Assembly (NCBI RefSeq): GCF_000507245.1
Contig: NC_023035.1
Location: 1,341,501 to 1,405,500 of the forward strand
DNA length: 64,000 nt
Source: Salinispira pacifica
GTDB lineage: Bacteria; Spirochaetota; Spirochaetia; DSM-27196; Salinispiraceae
Direction: 5' to 3'
Shown: positions 54,080-63,821 of the stretch, piece after piece
Position numbering within the stretch: position 1 is the stretch's first letter
Layout: each line of letters begins with the position of its first letter
Program-made: the position numbers and the translations under genes
The notes under the pieces: model-generated
Told to the model about the DNA's origin: nothing
Seen by the model: only the letters and a program-made list of their open reading frames with translations
The model's database searches: none

Positions 54080-55453
54080 TCATCCTGCGAATATATATAA
54101 TAAATCGCTGAATAAAACAAAAGCAATGAGGCCGAACACGATTATCGCCCCGATAGTTTGATAGCGGAAAAAGGTCCTCGGCTTTATGGGTTTCCGTTTA
54201 ATCATCTCCGCCGTAAATACCACAATCTGTCCGCCGTCCAATACCGGAATGGGCAGAAGATTACCGAAAAAGAGGGCTACGCTTAACAGACTCAGGAGAT
54301 GAAAAAAGGACCGCAGCCCCTCAGCGATTCCCTGACTCAGTCCCTGGGCGGTGACCTGACCCACCATATCCACAATCCGGATGGGACCGGACAGAGCAGA
54401 CATGGGGTCGAGGCCCCGGAACATCAGACCAAGACCTTTGAACGTCATGGCCAGGGTGTTACCGATCTCGTTCCAGCCCGAGGCCAGAGCGTCCAGGGGG
54501 CCGTCGGCGGCGTGGCGATAGCTTTCCTGGGAGTAGTAATACCCCAGATAGAGGGCATCCTGCTCCTGGTTATACTGGAGAGGATGCTCCAGAGTCACTG
54601 CTTCGCCGTCTCTTTGCACGGTAATATCGGCATACACCTGGTCTGTGCCTATGGGAAGGGAGTCCAGAACCCGGCGTACGTCGAAACTGTTGTCCACCTC
54701 GGTGGCGTTGATTGCAGTAATGCGGTCTCCCGGCTCCAGCCCCCGGCTTTCACCTTCAACCGGTGAGCTGATGATCGGCTCGATAAACGGAGATATGCCC
54801 AGAATTCCCGCACCGGTTTGATTATCCAGAACAAGCTCGGCGGATCGCTGGAAGGTTTGCCCGTTCCGGTCCACCTGGAGGTTCACTTCTTCCAGGGCAT
54901 TGGTGGCCAGGAGCTGACGAAGTTCGCTGTAATTTTCTGCGGCTTCACCGTTCACCCGGAGAATTCGGTCTCCGGTTTCCAGACCGGCCCGGGCAGCGGG
55001 GGTGGGAAGATCGGAAACCGTGTGATACTCAGGGTAGTCGTCAGCCAGTACGATGCGGTTCTCAAAGCTGCTGTAGCTGAATCCTGCAAGATTAATAATG
55101 GCCAGAACCAGCAGTGCGAACAGAAGGTTCATTGCAGGTCCGGCTATTGCCACCACAATCCGCTTCCAGGGAGCTGCACTGAAGAACGAATTCTCCTGGG
55201 GTTCTATTTCGTCAAGGCCCTCTTCCACGGCCTTCTGATAGGCGGTTTCACCCTTCATTTTCACGAACCCCCCCAGAGGGATGAGAGAAATTCGGTACTC
55301 CGTACCTCCCCGGGTGAATCCCCAGAGTTTCTTTCCCCATCCCACGGAGAATACTTCCACATGTATGCCTACGGCCCGGGCGGCCAGAAAATGTCCCGCT
55401 TCATGGATAATCACCACTAATCCGAGCCCGAGAATTCCGAAAAGTATTTGCAT
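54080..55453 (-). CDS. rseP: Site-2 intramembrane metalloprotease RseP
   Basis: The 457-residue protein has HEAGH (17-21) in the first membrane helix and the second zinc site in NLLPIPVLDGG near residue 400. Two tandem PDZ domains lie between (about 145-230 and 240-315: AGLETGDRILRVNGEAAEN and RGLEPGDRITAINATEVDN). It cuts transmembrane anti-sigma factors or signal-peptide remnants. GAGGT precedes the ATG. It follows cdsA without the dxr gene that usually lies between them. Confidence 0.94.
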   Translation of the reverse strand: MQILFGILGLGLVVIIHEAGHFLAARAVGIHVEVFSVGWGKKLWGFTRGGTEYRISLIPLGGFVKMKGETAYQKAVEEGLDEIEPQENSFFSAAPWKRIVVAIAGPAMNLLFALLVLAIINLAGFSYSSFENRIVLADDYPEYHTVSDLPTPAARAGLETGDRILRVNGEAAENYSELRQLLATNALEEVNLQVDRNGQTFQRSAELVLDNQTGAGILGISPFIEPIISSPVEGESRGLEPGDRITAINATEVDNSFDVRRVLDSLPIGTDQVYADITVQRDGEAVTLEHPLQYNQEQDALYLGYYYSQESYRHAADGPLDALASGWNEIGNTLAMTFKGLGLMFRGLDPMSALSGPIRIVDMVGQVTAQGLSQGIAEGLRSFFHLLSLLSVALFFGNLLPIPVLDGGQIVVFTAEMIKRKPIKPRTFFRYQTIGAIIVFGLIAFVLFSDLLYIFAG

Positions 55454-55502
55454 GTACGACCTCTATCTCTGTATTGGGTTTGCTGTTACTGTTTGTGTCA
55501 CT

Positions 55503-55538
55503 GCTGCAGCCCTGCAGGGTACTGCCGCATTTCTGCAT
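55503..55538 (-). promoter_or_regulatory. Hairpin between cdsA and rseP
   Basis: On the minus strand GCAGGGTA pairs with TACCCTGC, with an inner GCAT/ATGC pair. No U-run follows. It sits in the 105-base gap between cdsA and rseP and may be an attenuator or processing site. Confidence 0.45.
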
Positions 55539-55558
55539 GCTTACCCTGCTTCCGGCGG

Positions 55559-56458
55559 CTACAGCACCCAGATTCCTGTAAGGATCTGGTATGCATAGAA
55601 AAACACAGGTGCAGTGAATAAAATACTGTCCAAGCTGTCAAGAAGGCCACCCCTTCCGGGAATTGCTTCTCCTGAATCCTTGATCTTTGCCGAGCGTTTC
55701 AGGCCGGATTCGATCAGATCACCGATGATGGTGGTGAACCCGATAAGAAATCCCATGATGACAGCCACATGAAGTCCTCCGGGGAATGCATGGGGTGCCA
55801 GGAAATATACCAGTGTCACCGCCACCGGACTGAACAGAAAACCGATCAGGAATCCCGCCATGGTCTTGTTGGGACTGATGGCCACCGGATGAGAACTCTT
55901 TGCGCCGAACAGCCTGCCCCCCACGTATGCCATGGTATCATTTGAAAAAACACCGGCGATAAAAGTAAGATACAGAATTGTTGCATGGGGGAGGGCGCTG
56001 ATCATGATCAGGTGGGATATAAGCAGGCCGGGATATGCAAGGGTGGCCAAATGCTTTCCTATGCCCGGGGATATTTTTTTCACCTTATGCTGCTGACGGA
56101 ATACCTGAACAAACAGAATGCTCATCACCATGCCGGTATACACGGGGAAAAGAAGCTCGGTTCTGATCACGCCCCACACCCACAGCAGGGAAGTCAGCGG
56201 GAGGGAAAGTCCGCTGAGAAATACTCCGATGGTTCTGGGTTTTGATTTTCGGGGATTGAAACCGAACAGTCTGGCGGCCTCAAAGGCGCTGGGGACTGAA
56301 ATCAACAGCAGTACCAGATTAAGAGGCCAATGAAAGCGATCAGCTTCCAGAAAAATGATTAGAATGATGACAGGAACCGCAACTGCGAACAGAATTACCC
56401 GTTGTATGAGGTTTCGTGAAGGCTTGCGATGCTCCGTGGTATTGTTTTCAGTATTCAT
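55559..56458 (-). CDS. cdsA: Phosphatidate cytidylyltransferase
   Basis: The 299-residue protein has about eight membrane helices. The family signature is at the end: NDTMAYVGGRLFGAKSSHPVAISPNKTMAGFLIGF and GDLIESGLKRSAKIKDSGEAIPGRGGLLDSLDSILF. It makes CDP-diacylglycerol from phosphatidate and CTP in the inner membrane. The ATG at 56458 overlaps the uppS stop (ATGA), with GGAGGG before it, so the two are translationally coupled. Confidence 0.94.
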   Translation of the reverse strand: MNTENNTTEHRKPSRNLIQRVILFAVAVPVIILIIFLEADRFHWPLNLVLLLISVPSAFEAARLFGFNPRKSKPRTIGVFLSGLSLPLTSLLWVWGVIRTELLFPVYTGMVMSILFVQVFRQQHKVKKISPGIGKHLATLAYPGLLISHLIMISALPHATILYLTFIAGVFSNDTMAYVGGRLFGAKSSHPVAISPNKTMAGFLIGFLFSPVAVTLVYFLAPHAFPGGLHVAVIMGFLIGFTTIIGDLIESGLKRSAKIKDSGEAIPGRGGLLDSLDSILFTAPVFFYAYQILTGIWVL

Positions 56459-57153
56459 GTGGTCCCTCCATAGCGCCTCGTTCGGGACATGAACCATTGA
56501 AGAATTTCATGAAATTCCTCTTTGTTGAAGTCCGGCCAGAGGGTCTGACTGAAAAAGATTTCTGCATAGCTGCTTCTCCACAGCATGAAATTGCTCAGTC
56601 TCTGTTCCCCGCCGCTGCGGATAATCAGATCCAGGTCGGGTATTTCCGGGCGATCCAGATTGTTCCGGATATGATCTTCACCAAGCCTTTGTGCAAGCGC
56701 CGGATTGTCCGCCAGAGCTCTGGAGGCCGCCCGCACAATTTCATCCCGGCCGCCATAATTGATGGCAAGATTGACCACCAGTGATGTGAAATGGGATGTA
56801 TCTTCTTCAACCAGTTCTATTTCTTCCTGAATGTCACGGGGAAGTACCGACAGATCCCCTGAATGGACCACCCGGATATCATTTTCCTTGTAAAACTCAT
56901 ATTCCTTGCGAAGACTTGTCTTGATGAGTTTCATAAGGAAAGAGACTTCCTCTTCTGTTCGTTTCCAGTTTTCCGTGGAGAAAGTATAGAGGGTTAAATA
57001 GGAAATACCGGCATCATGAACGGCTTTGACAATTTGCTTGGCGGCTTTCAGGCCCTCGTTATGACCGGAGGTTCGGGGCAGCCCTTTTTCCCGTGCCCAG
57101 CGGCCGTTGCCGTCCATAATGATGCCGACATGTGTGGGGATTGATTGACTCAA
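56455..57153 (-). CDS. uppS: Undecaprenyl diphosphate synthase
   Basis: The 232-residue protein has the cis-prenyltransferase motifs: [24 protein letters not shown] (catalytic Asp 14), [14 protein letters not shown], and [27 protein letters not shown]. It makes the C55 lipid carrier for wall precursors. The TTG start overlaps the frr stop (TTGA). GGAGG is just one base before it, so initiation probably depends on translation of frr. Confidence 0.94.
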   Translation of the reverse strand: MSQSIPTHVGIIMDGNGRWAREKGLPRTSGHNEGLKAAKQIVKAVHDAGISYLTLYTFSTENWKRTEEEVSFLMKLIKTSLRKEYEFYKENDIRVVHSGDLSVLPRDIQEEIELVEEDTSHFTSLVVNLAINYGGRDEIVRAASRALADNPALAQRLGEDHIRNNLDRPEIPDLDLIIRSGGEQRLSNFMLWRSSYAEIFFSQTLWPDFNKEEFHEILQWFMSRTRRYGGTT

Positions 57154-57704
57154 ACCTCCATGATCTCCTTTTCCTTGGCGTCGAGAAGTTCATCGATCTG
57201 CTTCACGTAGGAATCTGTGAGTTTCTGAACCTCGTCTTCACCCCGTTTCAGATCATCTTCACTGATTTCACTATCCTTTTCCTGTTTTTTCAGATCATCA
57301 TTTGCATCCCGGCGGATGTTCCGTACTGCGACTCTGCTCTGCTCGGCGATCTGTTTGGCGTGTTTTACCAGTTCCTTCCTCCGGTCTTCGGTAAGGGGGG
57401 GAATGCTGATGCGGATCACCTTGCCGTCGCTTGCCGGATTCAGGGAAAGCTCTGATTTCTGGATGGCTTTTTCAATTTCGCCGATGAGGCTCTTGTCCCA
57501 GGGCTGGATTACCACCAGTCTGGCTTCGGGCACGCTGATGTTTGCAACCTGATTAAGGGGGGTGGGGCTTCCATAATAGTCCACCCGGATCTTGTCGAAA
57601 AGTGAAGCACTTGCCCGTCCTGTGCGAAGATTATTGAATTCCTCTTCGAGATTCTTCACGGACTTCTTCATCCTGTCTTCGTGGCTCTTTAACACACTGT
57701 CCAT
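57150..57704 (-). CDS. frr: Ribosome recycling factor
   Basis: The 184-residue protein matches RRF in full: [32 protein letters not shown], the hinge [30 protein letters not shown], and [39 protein letters not shown]. With EF-G it splits post-termination ribosomes. The ATG at 57704 has GGAGG nine bases upstream; longer frames upstream have no support. It overlaps uppS downstream and follows tsf, with no pyrH between. Confidence 0.95.
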   Translation of the reverse strand: MDSVLKSHEDRMKKSVKNLEEEFNNLRTGRASASLFDKIRVDYYGSPTPLNQVANISVPEARLVVIQPWDKSLIGEIEKAIQKSELSLNPASDGKVIRISIPPLTEDRRKELVKHAKQIAEQSRVAVRNIRRDANDDLKKQEKDSEISEDDLKRGEDEVQKLTDSYVKQIDELLDAKEKEIMEV

Positions 57705-57807
57705 TGGCTGTATCCTCCGCATTGATATTTCCGGGAACCCCCGGGTGCAGAACGGCTCCATCCCATGCATGCGAATGGAGCCGGAAGTATTATCAGTATA
57801 ACCCGAT

Positions 57808-58653
57808 TTACAGTTCTTCGCCTGCCCGGAAAACGATGTAATCCACAAGTTTGATATCACCGCCCACTTCCTTGCCGGTGTCTTTCAGAACCTGGGCAAC
57901 AGAGCGTTTATCGTCTTTCACAAAACCCTGCTCGGTAAAACAGATTTCCTTGAGGTGCTTTTTCAGTTTCCCTTTGATGATGCCTTCAATGACATGGGAA
58001 GGTTTGTCCATGTTTTCCGCCTGTGCCTTGAAGATTTTTTCCTGCTCTGCAAGGTAGGAAGATTCAACCGCATCCTCGTTCAGGTACAGGGGGCTGAACG
58101 CCGCCGCATGCATGGCCAGGTCTTTACCCAGTGTTGCCACAGCTTCATTGCCTTTCAGCTCGGGAGATGAAAGCTCAAGGGTGAGAAGTACGCCGAGGCT
58201 TCCTGCTTCACCGTGGATGTATGCCACAGCGCTCTGATTCGCGCTGAGTTCCTTGCGCTGGAATCGGCGGATGGTCATATTTTCTTTGATGGTAGCAGCC
58301 AACTCATTCACTCTGTTGACCAGACCCTCATCGTCGGAGGGAAGATTCTGTACAACCGCATCCTCCACAAGCTGTGCGCCGGTGCTTGCGAATTCTTCAT
58401 TCCGCGCAACAAAGTCTGTTTCGCAGCTGATTTCCATAATTCCGGCAACATCATCACCCACGTAGGTGAAGATGCGACCTTCATCGGTTGAACGTCCTGA
58501 ACGCTTCGCCACAGCGGCAAGGCCCAGTTCCTTCAGAATTTCTTCCGCACGGTTAAAATCTCCATCGGCTTCCTTCAGGGCTTTCTTACAGTCCATCATC
58601 CCTGCGCCGGTTTTCTCCCGCAGTTTTTTCACGTCAGCAGCACTAATTGCCAT
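57808..58653 (-). CDS. tsf: Elongation factor Ts
   Basis: The 281-residue protein begins with the UBA-like [31 protein letters not shown]. It contains [22 protein letters not shown], the EF-Tu contact region [14 protein letters not shown], and [13 protein letters not shown]. It exchanges GDP on EF-Tu. It follows rpsB by about 100 bases. Confidence 0.96.
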   Translation of the reverse strand: MAISAADVKKLREKTGAGMMDCKKALKEADGDFNRAEEILKELGLAAVAKRSGRSTDEGRIFTYVGDDVAGIMEISCETDFVARNEEFASTGAQLVEDAVVQNLPSDDEGLVNRVNELAATIKENMTIRRFQRKELSANQSAVAYIHGEAGSLGVLLTLELSSPELKGNEAVATLGKDLAMHAAAFSPLYLNEDAVESSYLAEQEKIFKAQAENMDKPSHVIEGIIKGKLKKHLKEICFTEQGFVKDDKRSVAQVLKDTGKEVGGDIKLVDYIVFRAGEEL

Positions 58654-58757
58654 TGATTTCTCCTTACACGTTACACGCCGTAGTATGTATGATTTTCAGT
58701 TCATAAGAGCCGGAGCTGTTGTTTGGCTCCGGCCCGCACTCATAGTCTCTAACGAAA

Positions 58758-59732
58758 TCAGTCTTCTTCGTAGAGCTTATCTTCGTCAATCCCTGCTTCG
58801 TCCGCCACTTCCATTTCTCTGGGTTTTTCGGGTGCAGGTTTCTCATCATTTCCGGGGGTGTAATCAGAATAATCCTCGGCTGCAAAGCCGTCTTCTTCCT
58901 TCTCTTCCACCACTTCTTCGGCTGCTTCTTCGTCAACCTGAACTGCCACAGGGGCGGTGATTTCTGTGGAATCTTCATCCCGGTCAGCGCTTGCGTCTGC
59001 TTCTACCACCTCATCGTCGTCACTCAGGCTTTCAATTACCTGAAGGCCGGCTTCGTTATCGGCTTCAACCACCGCATTTGCGATAATTTCAGTGAACAGG
59101 GTGATGGCCCGGATCGCATCGTCATTTCCCGGGATGGGGTAATCAATACCTTCAGGATTGGAGTTGGTATCCACAACAGCCACAATGGGTATGCCCATTC
59201 TCCGAGCTTCGGCAACGGCGATGGCTTCCTTCCGGGTGTCGATCACAAAAGCAATACCGGGAAGATCTTTCATATCCTTGATACCGCCAAGGTTCTTCTC
59301 AAGCTTTGTCTTTTCTTTGTTGAGTTTGGCAATTTCTTTCTTGGTAAGGCTCTCGTAGGTTCCGTCAACTTCCATCTTTTCCAGCTTCTTCAGACGGAGA
59401 AGTGATTTTTTAATGGTGGAAAAGTTTGTGAGCATTCCGCCGAGCCAGCGGTTGTTCACATAATACATGCCGCAGCGTTCCGCCTGTTCTTTGATGGCGC
59501 CCTGGGCCTGCTTTTTGGTTCCGATAAACAGAACTGACTTGTTCTGAAGAACGGTCTTGCGGACTGCTTCGTATGCGTCCTTGATGCAGACAATGGTTTT
59601 CTGCAGATCGATAATATGGATTCCGTTGCGTTCTGCAAAGATGAATTTCTTCATCCGCGGATCCCAGCGCTTGGTCTGGTGACCGAAATGTACTCCTGAC
59701 TCCAGGAGATTCTTCATAGTGACTACTGCCAC
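58758..59732 (-). CDS. rpsB: 30S ribosomal protein S2 with acidic C-terminal extension
   Basis: Residues 1-230 of 324 are a normal S2: [59 protein letters not shown] and [31 protein letters not shown]. About 90 extra residues follow, rich in Glu, Asp and Val, absent from E. coli. The start is GTG or ATG near 59732; GAGGAGG lies upstream. The promoter is in the gap before maf. Confidence 0.95.
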   Translation of the reverse strand: MAVVTMKNLLESGVHFGHQTKRWDPRMKKFIFAERNGIHIIDLQKTIVCIKDAYEAVRKTVLQNKSVLFIGTKKQAQGAIKEQAERCGMYYVNNRWLGGMLTNFSTIKKSLLRLKKLEKMEVDGTYESLTKKEIAKLNKEKTKLEKNLGGIKDMKDLPGIAFVIDTRKEAIAVAEARRMGIPIVAVVDTNSNPEGIDYPIPGNDDAIRAITLFTEIIANAVVEADNEAGLQVIESLSDDDEVVEADASADRDEDSTEITAPVAVQVDEEAAEEVVEEKEEDGFAAEDYSDYTPGNDEKPAPEKPREMEVADEAGIDEDKLYEED

Positions 59733-59890
59733 GTTTCCTCCTCGCAGGTTTCCCGTGAGTTCCGGGTCCTGCCCTCATCTCTTTGTCTCATATTCCGCTG
59801 AATCGGCGGCTACGTTGTGCCTGCCCCGGGGAATACGGAAGATTTCTTCATTACCTGATCTGTGGTGCTCCCGGCTGGGCCGGATGCAGG

Positions 59891-60577
59891 TTACTGCCAG
59901 AATGAAGTTCGGCGGAGTATGGCATATAACAGCTCGATTGGCAAGCCCACCACGTTGGTGTAGGAACCGGAAATTCCTGTGAGAAAACAACCTGCACGGC
60001 CCTGCACCCGGTAGCCTCCGGCGGCGCCTTCATATTCTCCCCAATCAAGATATGCCCGGATTTCATCTGTATCCAGGTTTTTCAGGGCGATATTGGTGAC
60101 GGCATGGGCCACTGCAATGATTCCCGACGCAAAATCCGGATTCAAGGCCGAATCCGGCGGGGCGCACTGAATCTCCCCGGGGGTGTGCTCCTCCAGCGCC
60201 GGAATATCAGCTGAAATGGAAGCAGGCAGGTAGATAGCCAGGCCGGTGAGTACCTGGTGTTCCCGCCCTGAGAGTTTTCCCAGAAATTCTTCCGCCTGAC
60301 CTGCGTCCGCCGGTTTCCCCAGTCTGTGACTGTCCAGGGCGACGATGGTGTCGGCAGCGAGAATGCAGGAATCGGGGGCGTACTCTCCCGGGGTGTTCAG
60401 CCTGAGCTCAAGTTTTTCCCGGGCCAGGAGACGGACCAGTTCCCGGGCATCTTCACCCTTCCGGTGATCTTCGTCCATATCCACGGGGTGTACGCTGAAC
60501 TCAAGGCCCATTTGGCTCAGCAGGGTGCTGCGCTGGGGTGATGCGCTGGCCAAAACAAAGGGATGTGATTGAATCAT
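59891..60577 (-). CDS. maf: Maf-family nucleotide pyrophosphatase
   Basis: The 228-residue protein has the Maf signatures FVLASASPQRSTLLSQMGLEF, CILAADTIVAL and GAAGGYRVQGRAGCFLTGISGSYTNVVGLP. Members hydrolyse dTTP, UTP or modified NTPs and affect septation. It carries an insertion of about 25 residues (IPALEEHTPGEIQCAPPDSA) in the middle, longer than usual. GGAGGAG six bases upstream fixes the start at 60577. A small DUF4321-like membrane gene precedes it, as in Clostridia. Confidence 0.92.
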   Translation of the reverse strand: MIQSHPFVLASASPQRSTLLSQMGLEFSVHPVDMDEDHRKGEDARELVRLLAREKLELRLNTPGEYAPDSCILAADTIVALDSHRLGKPADAGQAEEFLGKLSGREHQVLTGLAIYLPASISADIPALEEHTPGEIQCAPPDSALNPDFASGIIAVAHAVTNIALKNLDTDEIRAYLDWGEYEGAAGGYRVQGRAGCFLTGISGSYTNVVGLPIELLYAILRRTSFWQ

Positions 60578-60681
60578 GGAATTCTCCTCCCGGTGGGGGT
60601 GTCGGTTGCGCTGCTGCCTGGAAGGTTGTTCTCCCGTCCGGCTCATAGGCAGACCCGTCGAACATCATGCAGATGCCAACT

Positions 60682-60918
60682 TCATGCAGCGGCAAACATC
60701 CGGTAGCCCAGAAATGCCCCCAACACCGACCCCGGATTTATCCTGATGTATGCCGATATAATATACATGTCGAAGCCGATGGGGCCCAGACTCAGATCGA
60801 AGGGGAATCCTGACAGTGCTGCCAGCTTTTCCAGAATCCCCCAGCTCAGAGTTCCAAGAACAACTCCCAGCAGGAGAAGCCGAAGCAGGTGAGGGCGGGT
60901 CTTTGCGCTTAATTTCAT
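60682..60918 (-). CDS. Small membrane protein, DUF4321-like
   Basis: The 78-residue protein has two membrane segments (about 9-32 and 52-77: LLRLLLLGVVLGTLSWGILEKL and SAYIRINPGSVLGAFLGYRMF). The pattern of a short N-terminus and a Gly-rich second helix matches the DUF4321 family, found upstream of maf in other bacteria. TACAAT lies ten bases before the ATG with no Shine-Dalgarno, so the leader is only a few bases. It is the first gene of the maf transcript. Confidence 0.68.
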   Translation of the reverse strand: MKLSAKTRPHLLRLLLLGVVLGTLSWGILEKLAALSGFPFDLSLGPIGFDMYIISAYIRINPGSVLGAFLGYRMFAAA

Positions 60919-60984
60919 AGTGAGTGGAATTGTACACAGAAGCCGTGGAGGCTGCAATCCGGGGCAACCGCCTGCAAAACGCTA

Positions 60985-61013
60985 TTGACACTGGAGTGAA
61001 CATTGAGTACTGT
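60985..61013 (+). promoter_or_regulatory. Promoter of the tRNA-Arg gene
   Basis: TTGACA at 60985-60990 and TACTGT at 61008-61013 are 17 bases apart. Transcription would start near 61020, twelve bases before the tRNA. Confidence 0.7.
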
Positions 61014-61031
61014 ATTGCTCACCAATTATAT

Positions 61032-61105
<74 letters not shown>

Positions 61106-61350
61106 TATTTTTTTTCAAAGGTTTCCCCCGGTTCCAGACCCCATGCAATATCAGGTATTCAACACGCAGGCTTCCCGTCACAGTCAACAATATCAAACTT
61201 CAGGGGACCAGCCCGTCGTCGCATACATATCACCATTCCCAAAAGTATATGCAGGCCCTGGCCGTGTGCGGTGTATGACACTTTTCCGTCCTCTGTTTTT
61301 TCACAGGTTCAGGTTTCTCAGTTTCCGGGTGATATGCCAGGTGATCTGTA

Positions 61351-62349
61351 ATGACGCTTGAAGAATGCCGCAGGATCTGGCAGGGTCCCCACCGCCTCTT
61401 TCTCAGGGGGAGGGAGCTGAAGCGTTCGGTGGGGCAGCGGGTCCAGAAGATCAGCATCACCCTGGATCGGTCCTGTCCCAGGCGGCTGGGCGGAGGCTGC
61501 GCCTTCTGCAATCCCGACAGTTTCCTCCCTCCGGGGGGAAGGGGACATATGGATCCCGTTGAGCAATTCCATGCCGGAATGAAAAAATTCAGCGAAAAAT
61601 ATCCCCGACAAAAATACATTGCATACATCCAGGGCTACACCGGCACATTGGGCGATCCTGAGCATCTGCGGCAGATCTATGCCCGCATATTGAGTTTGCC
61701 CCGGGTCCATTCCCTGGTTATCGGAACCCGACCGGACTGCCTGCCGCCGGAAATATTGGACGTTCTGGCCCGGCTCGGCGATGCCGCCTGGCCGTCAGAG
61801 AGCGGAGGCGAAGCTGAAAGGGTGAAAAAGGAGCTCATGGTGGAACTGGGAATTGAGAGCTTCAGTCCGGCGGCACTGCAGGAAGCCCGCCGGGGCATAT
61901 CTTCGGAACAGATTCGAACGGCCCTTGGTAAGCTTGAGCAGAGAAATATTCCCGCCGGCGCCCACCTTATGATCGGCCTTCCCGGGGAAGATCAGCTGCA
62001 GCAGCTTCCCGAACATATCAATTCCCTTCCAATCTCCATGCTGAAATTTCATCAGCTCCAGCTCATCCGGCGAAGCCCCTGGGGAGAACTGGCGGCAGCA
62101 GGGAAGAAGATATCGTCCCTTCCCCGGAATCCTATGACAGTGGATGAATATACTGATACACTCCTGGATGTGATTGAGAGAATACGTCCGGATATACAAA
62201 TAGAACGGCTCTGTGCGGATGCACCCCGGCAGCTGGTGGTTCAGGAGCACGAATCCTGGGAGGGGATGAAGAACTACCGCTTCACCGCCCTTTTTGAATC
62301 CGAGTTGGAACGGCGCAACAGCTGGCAGGGGAAAGCATATGAAGGGTGA
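61351..62349 (+). CDS. Radical SAM protein, YhcC (TIGR01212) family
   Basis: The 332-residue protein has the iron-sulfur motif in TLDRSCPRRLGGGCAFCNPDSF, the family QKYIAYIQGYTGTLGD, the SAM-binding ELGIESFSPAALQ, and AGAHLMIGLPGEDQ near the middle. Its exact reaction is unknown. The ATG at 61351 has no strong ribosome binding site (TGATCTGTA), so translation may be weak. It overlaps the next gene by 11 bases. Confidence 0.88.
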   Translation: MTLEECRRIWQGPHRLFLRGRELKRSVGQRVQKISITLDRSCPRRLGGGCAFCNPDSFLPPGGRGHMDPVEQFHAGMKKFSEKYPRQKYIAYIQGYTGTLGDPEHLRQIYARILSLPRVHSLVIGTRPDCLPPEILDVLARLGDAAWPSESGGEAERVKKELMVELGIESFSPAALQEARRGISSEQIRTALGKLEQRNIPAGAHLMIGLPGEDQLQQLPEHINSLPISMLKFHQLQLIRRSPWGELAAAGKKISSLPRNPMTVDEYTDTLLDVIERIRPDIQIERLCADAPRQLVVQEHESWEGMKNYRFTALFESELERRNSWQGKAYEG

Positions 62350-63781
62350 CCAGTCTCCAGCCGGAGGTTCGCCCCAGGGGTCCGGGAGCGGCGGATCTCT
62401 GCCTCATGGACTCCCTCAGGGCCTCATTAAAGGTGAAGCGGAGCGTACCCGCCGCCTGAAATACATTGCCATGTTTGCGGCATTCAGCATGTTTGCCGCC
62501 ACTCTGGAATACCTCTTTCCCCGGCCGGTCCCGTTTTTCCGCCTTGGGCTTGCAAATCTGCCCATTCTTCTGGCTTTTCCCCTGCTGGATCTGCCGGGAC
62601 TTCTCATGCTCACTCTTTTAAAGGTTTTGGGGCAGGGGCTGGTGAACGGCACCCTGGCAAGTTATGTATTTCTGCTCAGTCTCACCGGAAGTTTTGCTTC
62701 GTTCTTTCTGATGTACGGTCTGTATCGCCTCCTCCCCGGCAGATTGAGCTACCTGGGGCTGAGTCTTGCAGGTGCACTGGCCAGCAATACGGTTCAAAGC
62801 CTGTTCTCGGTTCTGGTGATATTCGGTCAGCAGGCCTGGGTGATTCTGCCCCTGTTTTACGGTCTGGGCTTCGCTGCGGGTGTGGTGATCGGGGCCCTTG
62901 CGGAAGTGGTTTCCCGGCGGTCCCGCTGGTTCTACCTTCAATACGTTCGCCTGGGGGCGGATCAGAATGAGTTGGCCGGACGGTCTGTCCATTCTTCTCC
63001 CTCAATCCCGGCGGACTCGCCGGAGGAGGAAGAGGGGAAGATTCCGGACCTTTCAGAGTATGACGAACGTCAATCCTCTGAAACTCCCCGCCGGCGGAGA
63101 CGACGCGCCCCTCTGCAGCGGCTGTTAAGCACCAATGCCGCATTCATTGCAGGATTAAGCGTACTCCCCATCTATCTTCTCACCACCGATCCCGCAGCCC
63201 GCTTCATTCAGGTGCTGATCCTCGGGATTCTCACCCGTATGGCGGGGAAGAGGCTGTTGTACACCTACTTCATTTTTCTTCTGGCCTCGGTGACTTTTTT
63301 CCACGCTCTGGTTCCTCAGGGACGGGTGCTCACATACATCGGCGGATTTGCCGTTACCCGGGGGGCTCTGCTTTCGGGGTTGGGGAGGGGACTGACCATT
63401 ATCGGCTTTGTGTTTATCTCACTGTTTTCCATCCGGCGGGATCTGAAAATACCCGGCACCCTGGGCAAACTGATTTCCGCCACGCTGAGGTTTTTCGAGC
63501 ATATTTATGAGTTTCGGAAAAAGGCCCGGATCGGCGGCCTGGTGGCCCGGCTGGACAGAGTTCTGTTCGAACTCTCCGCTCTCCCGTTTCAGGAAGATGG
63601 AGAAGCCGCAGAGGCCAGGCCGGGAAGGCAGGCCGAAGACAGTCCTGCATCAGAATCCCCCGCTGCTTCCGGTCCATCCGCTTCCTCCGGTCCATCTCCC
63701 TGGATCCAGGCAGCTATCATTGTGATGATCGATCTGCTCATCGCCCTGCCTCTGGTATTTTCAGATTTCCTTCTTTTCTGA
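62339..63781 (+). CDS. ECF-type transporter, S-component fused to T-component
   Basis: In this 480-residue protein, the N-terminal half (about 38-210) is a Gx/HepI-like S-component (RRLKYIAMFAAFSMFAATLEYLFPRP, FFRLGLANLPILLAFPLLDLPGLLMLTLLKVLGQGLVNGTL). A charged linker of about 50 residues follows. The C-terminal half (about 270-400: NAAFIAGLSVLPIYLLTTD, ILTRMAGKRLLY, RGALLSGLGRGLTIIGFVFISLF) resembles a CbiQ-type T-component. The tail is Pro/Ser-rich and ends in a final helix. No A-component ATPase is in the window. AGGGGAAA precedes the ATG. Confidence 0.8.
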   Translation: MKGDQSPAGGSPQGSGSGGSLPHGLPQGLIKGEAERTRRLKYIAMFAAFSMFAATLEYLFPRPVPFFRLGLANLPILLAFPLLDLPGLLMLTLLKVLGQGLVNGTLASYVFLLSLTGSFASFFLMYGLYRLLPGRLSYLGLSLAGALASNTVQSLFSVLVIFGQQAWVILPLFYGLGFAAGVVIGALAEVVSRRSRWFYLQYVRLGADQNELAGRSVHSSPSIPADSPEEEEGKIPDLSEYDERQSSETPRRRRRRAPLQRLLSTNAAFIAGLSVLPIYLLTTDPAARFIQVLILGILTRMAGKRLLYTYFIFLLASVTFFHALVPQGRVLTYIGGFAVTRGALLSGLGRGLTIIGFVFISLFSIRRDLKIPGTLGKLISATLRFFEHIYEFRKKARIGGLVARLDRVLFELSALPFQEDGEAAEARPGRQAEDSPASESPAASGPSASSGPSPWIQAAIIVMIDLLIALPLVFSDFLLF

Positions 63782-63821
63782 TCCTCTCCCGGTGTTATAC
63801 TGATACATACAAGGAGTGAAC

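Noticed and set aside
55454-55558. Remnant of dxr between cdsA and rseP
   Set aside because: Translation of the 105-base gap gives a short Cys/Ser-rich frame with no similarity to reductoisomerase, and the gap is dominated by a hairpin.
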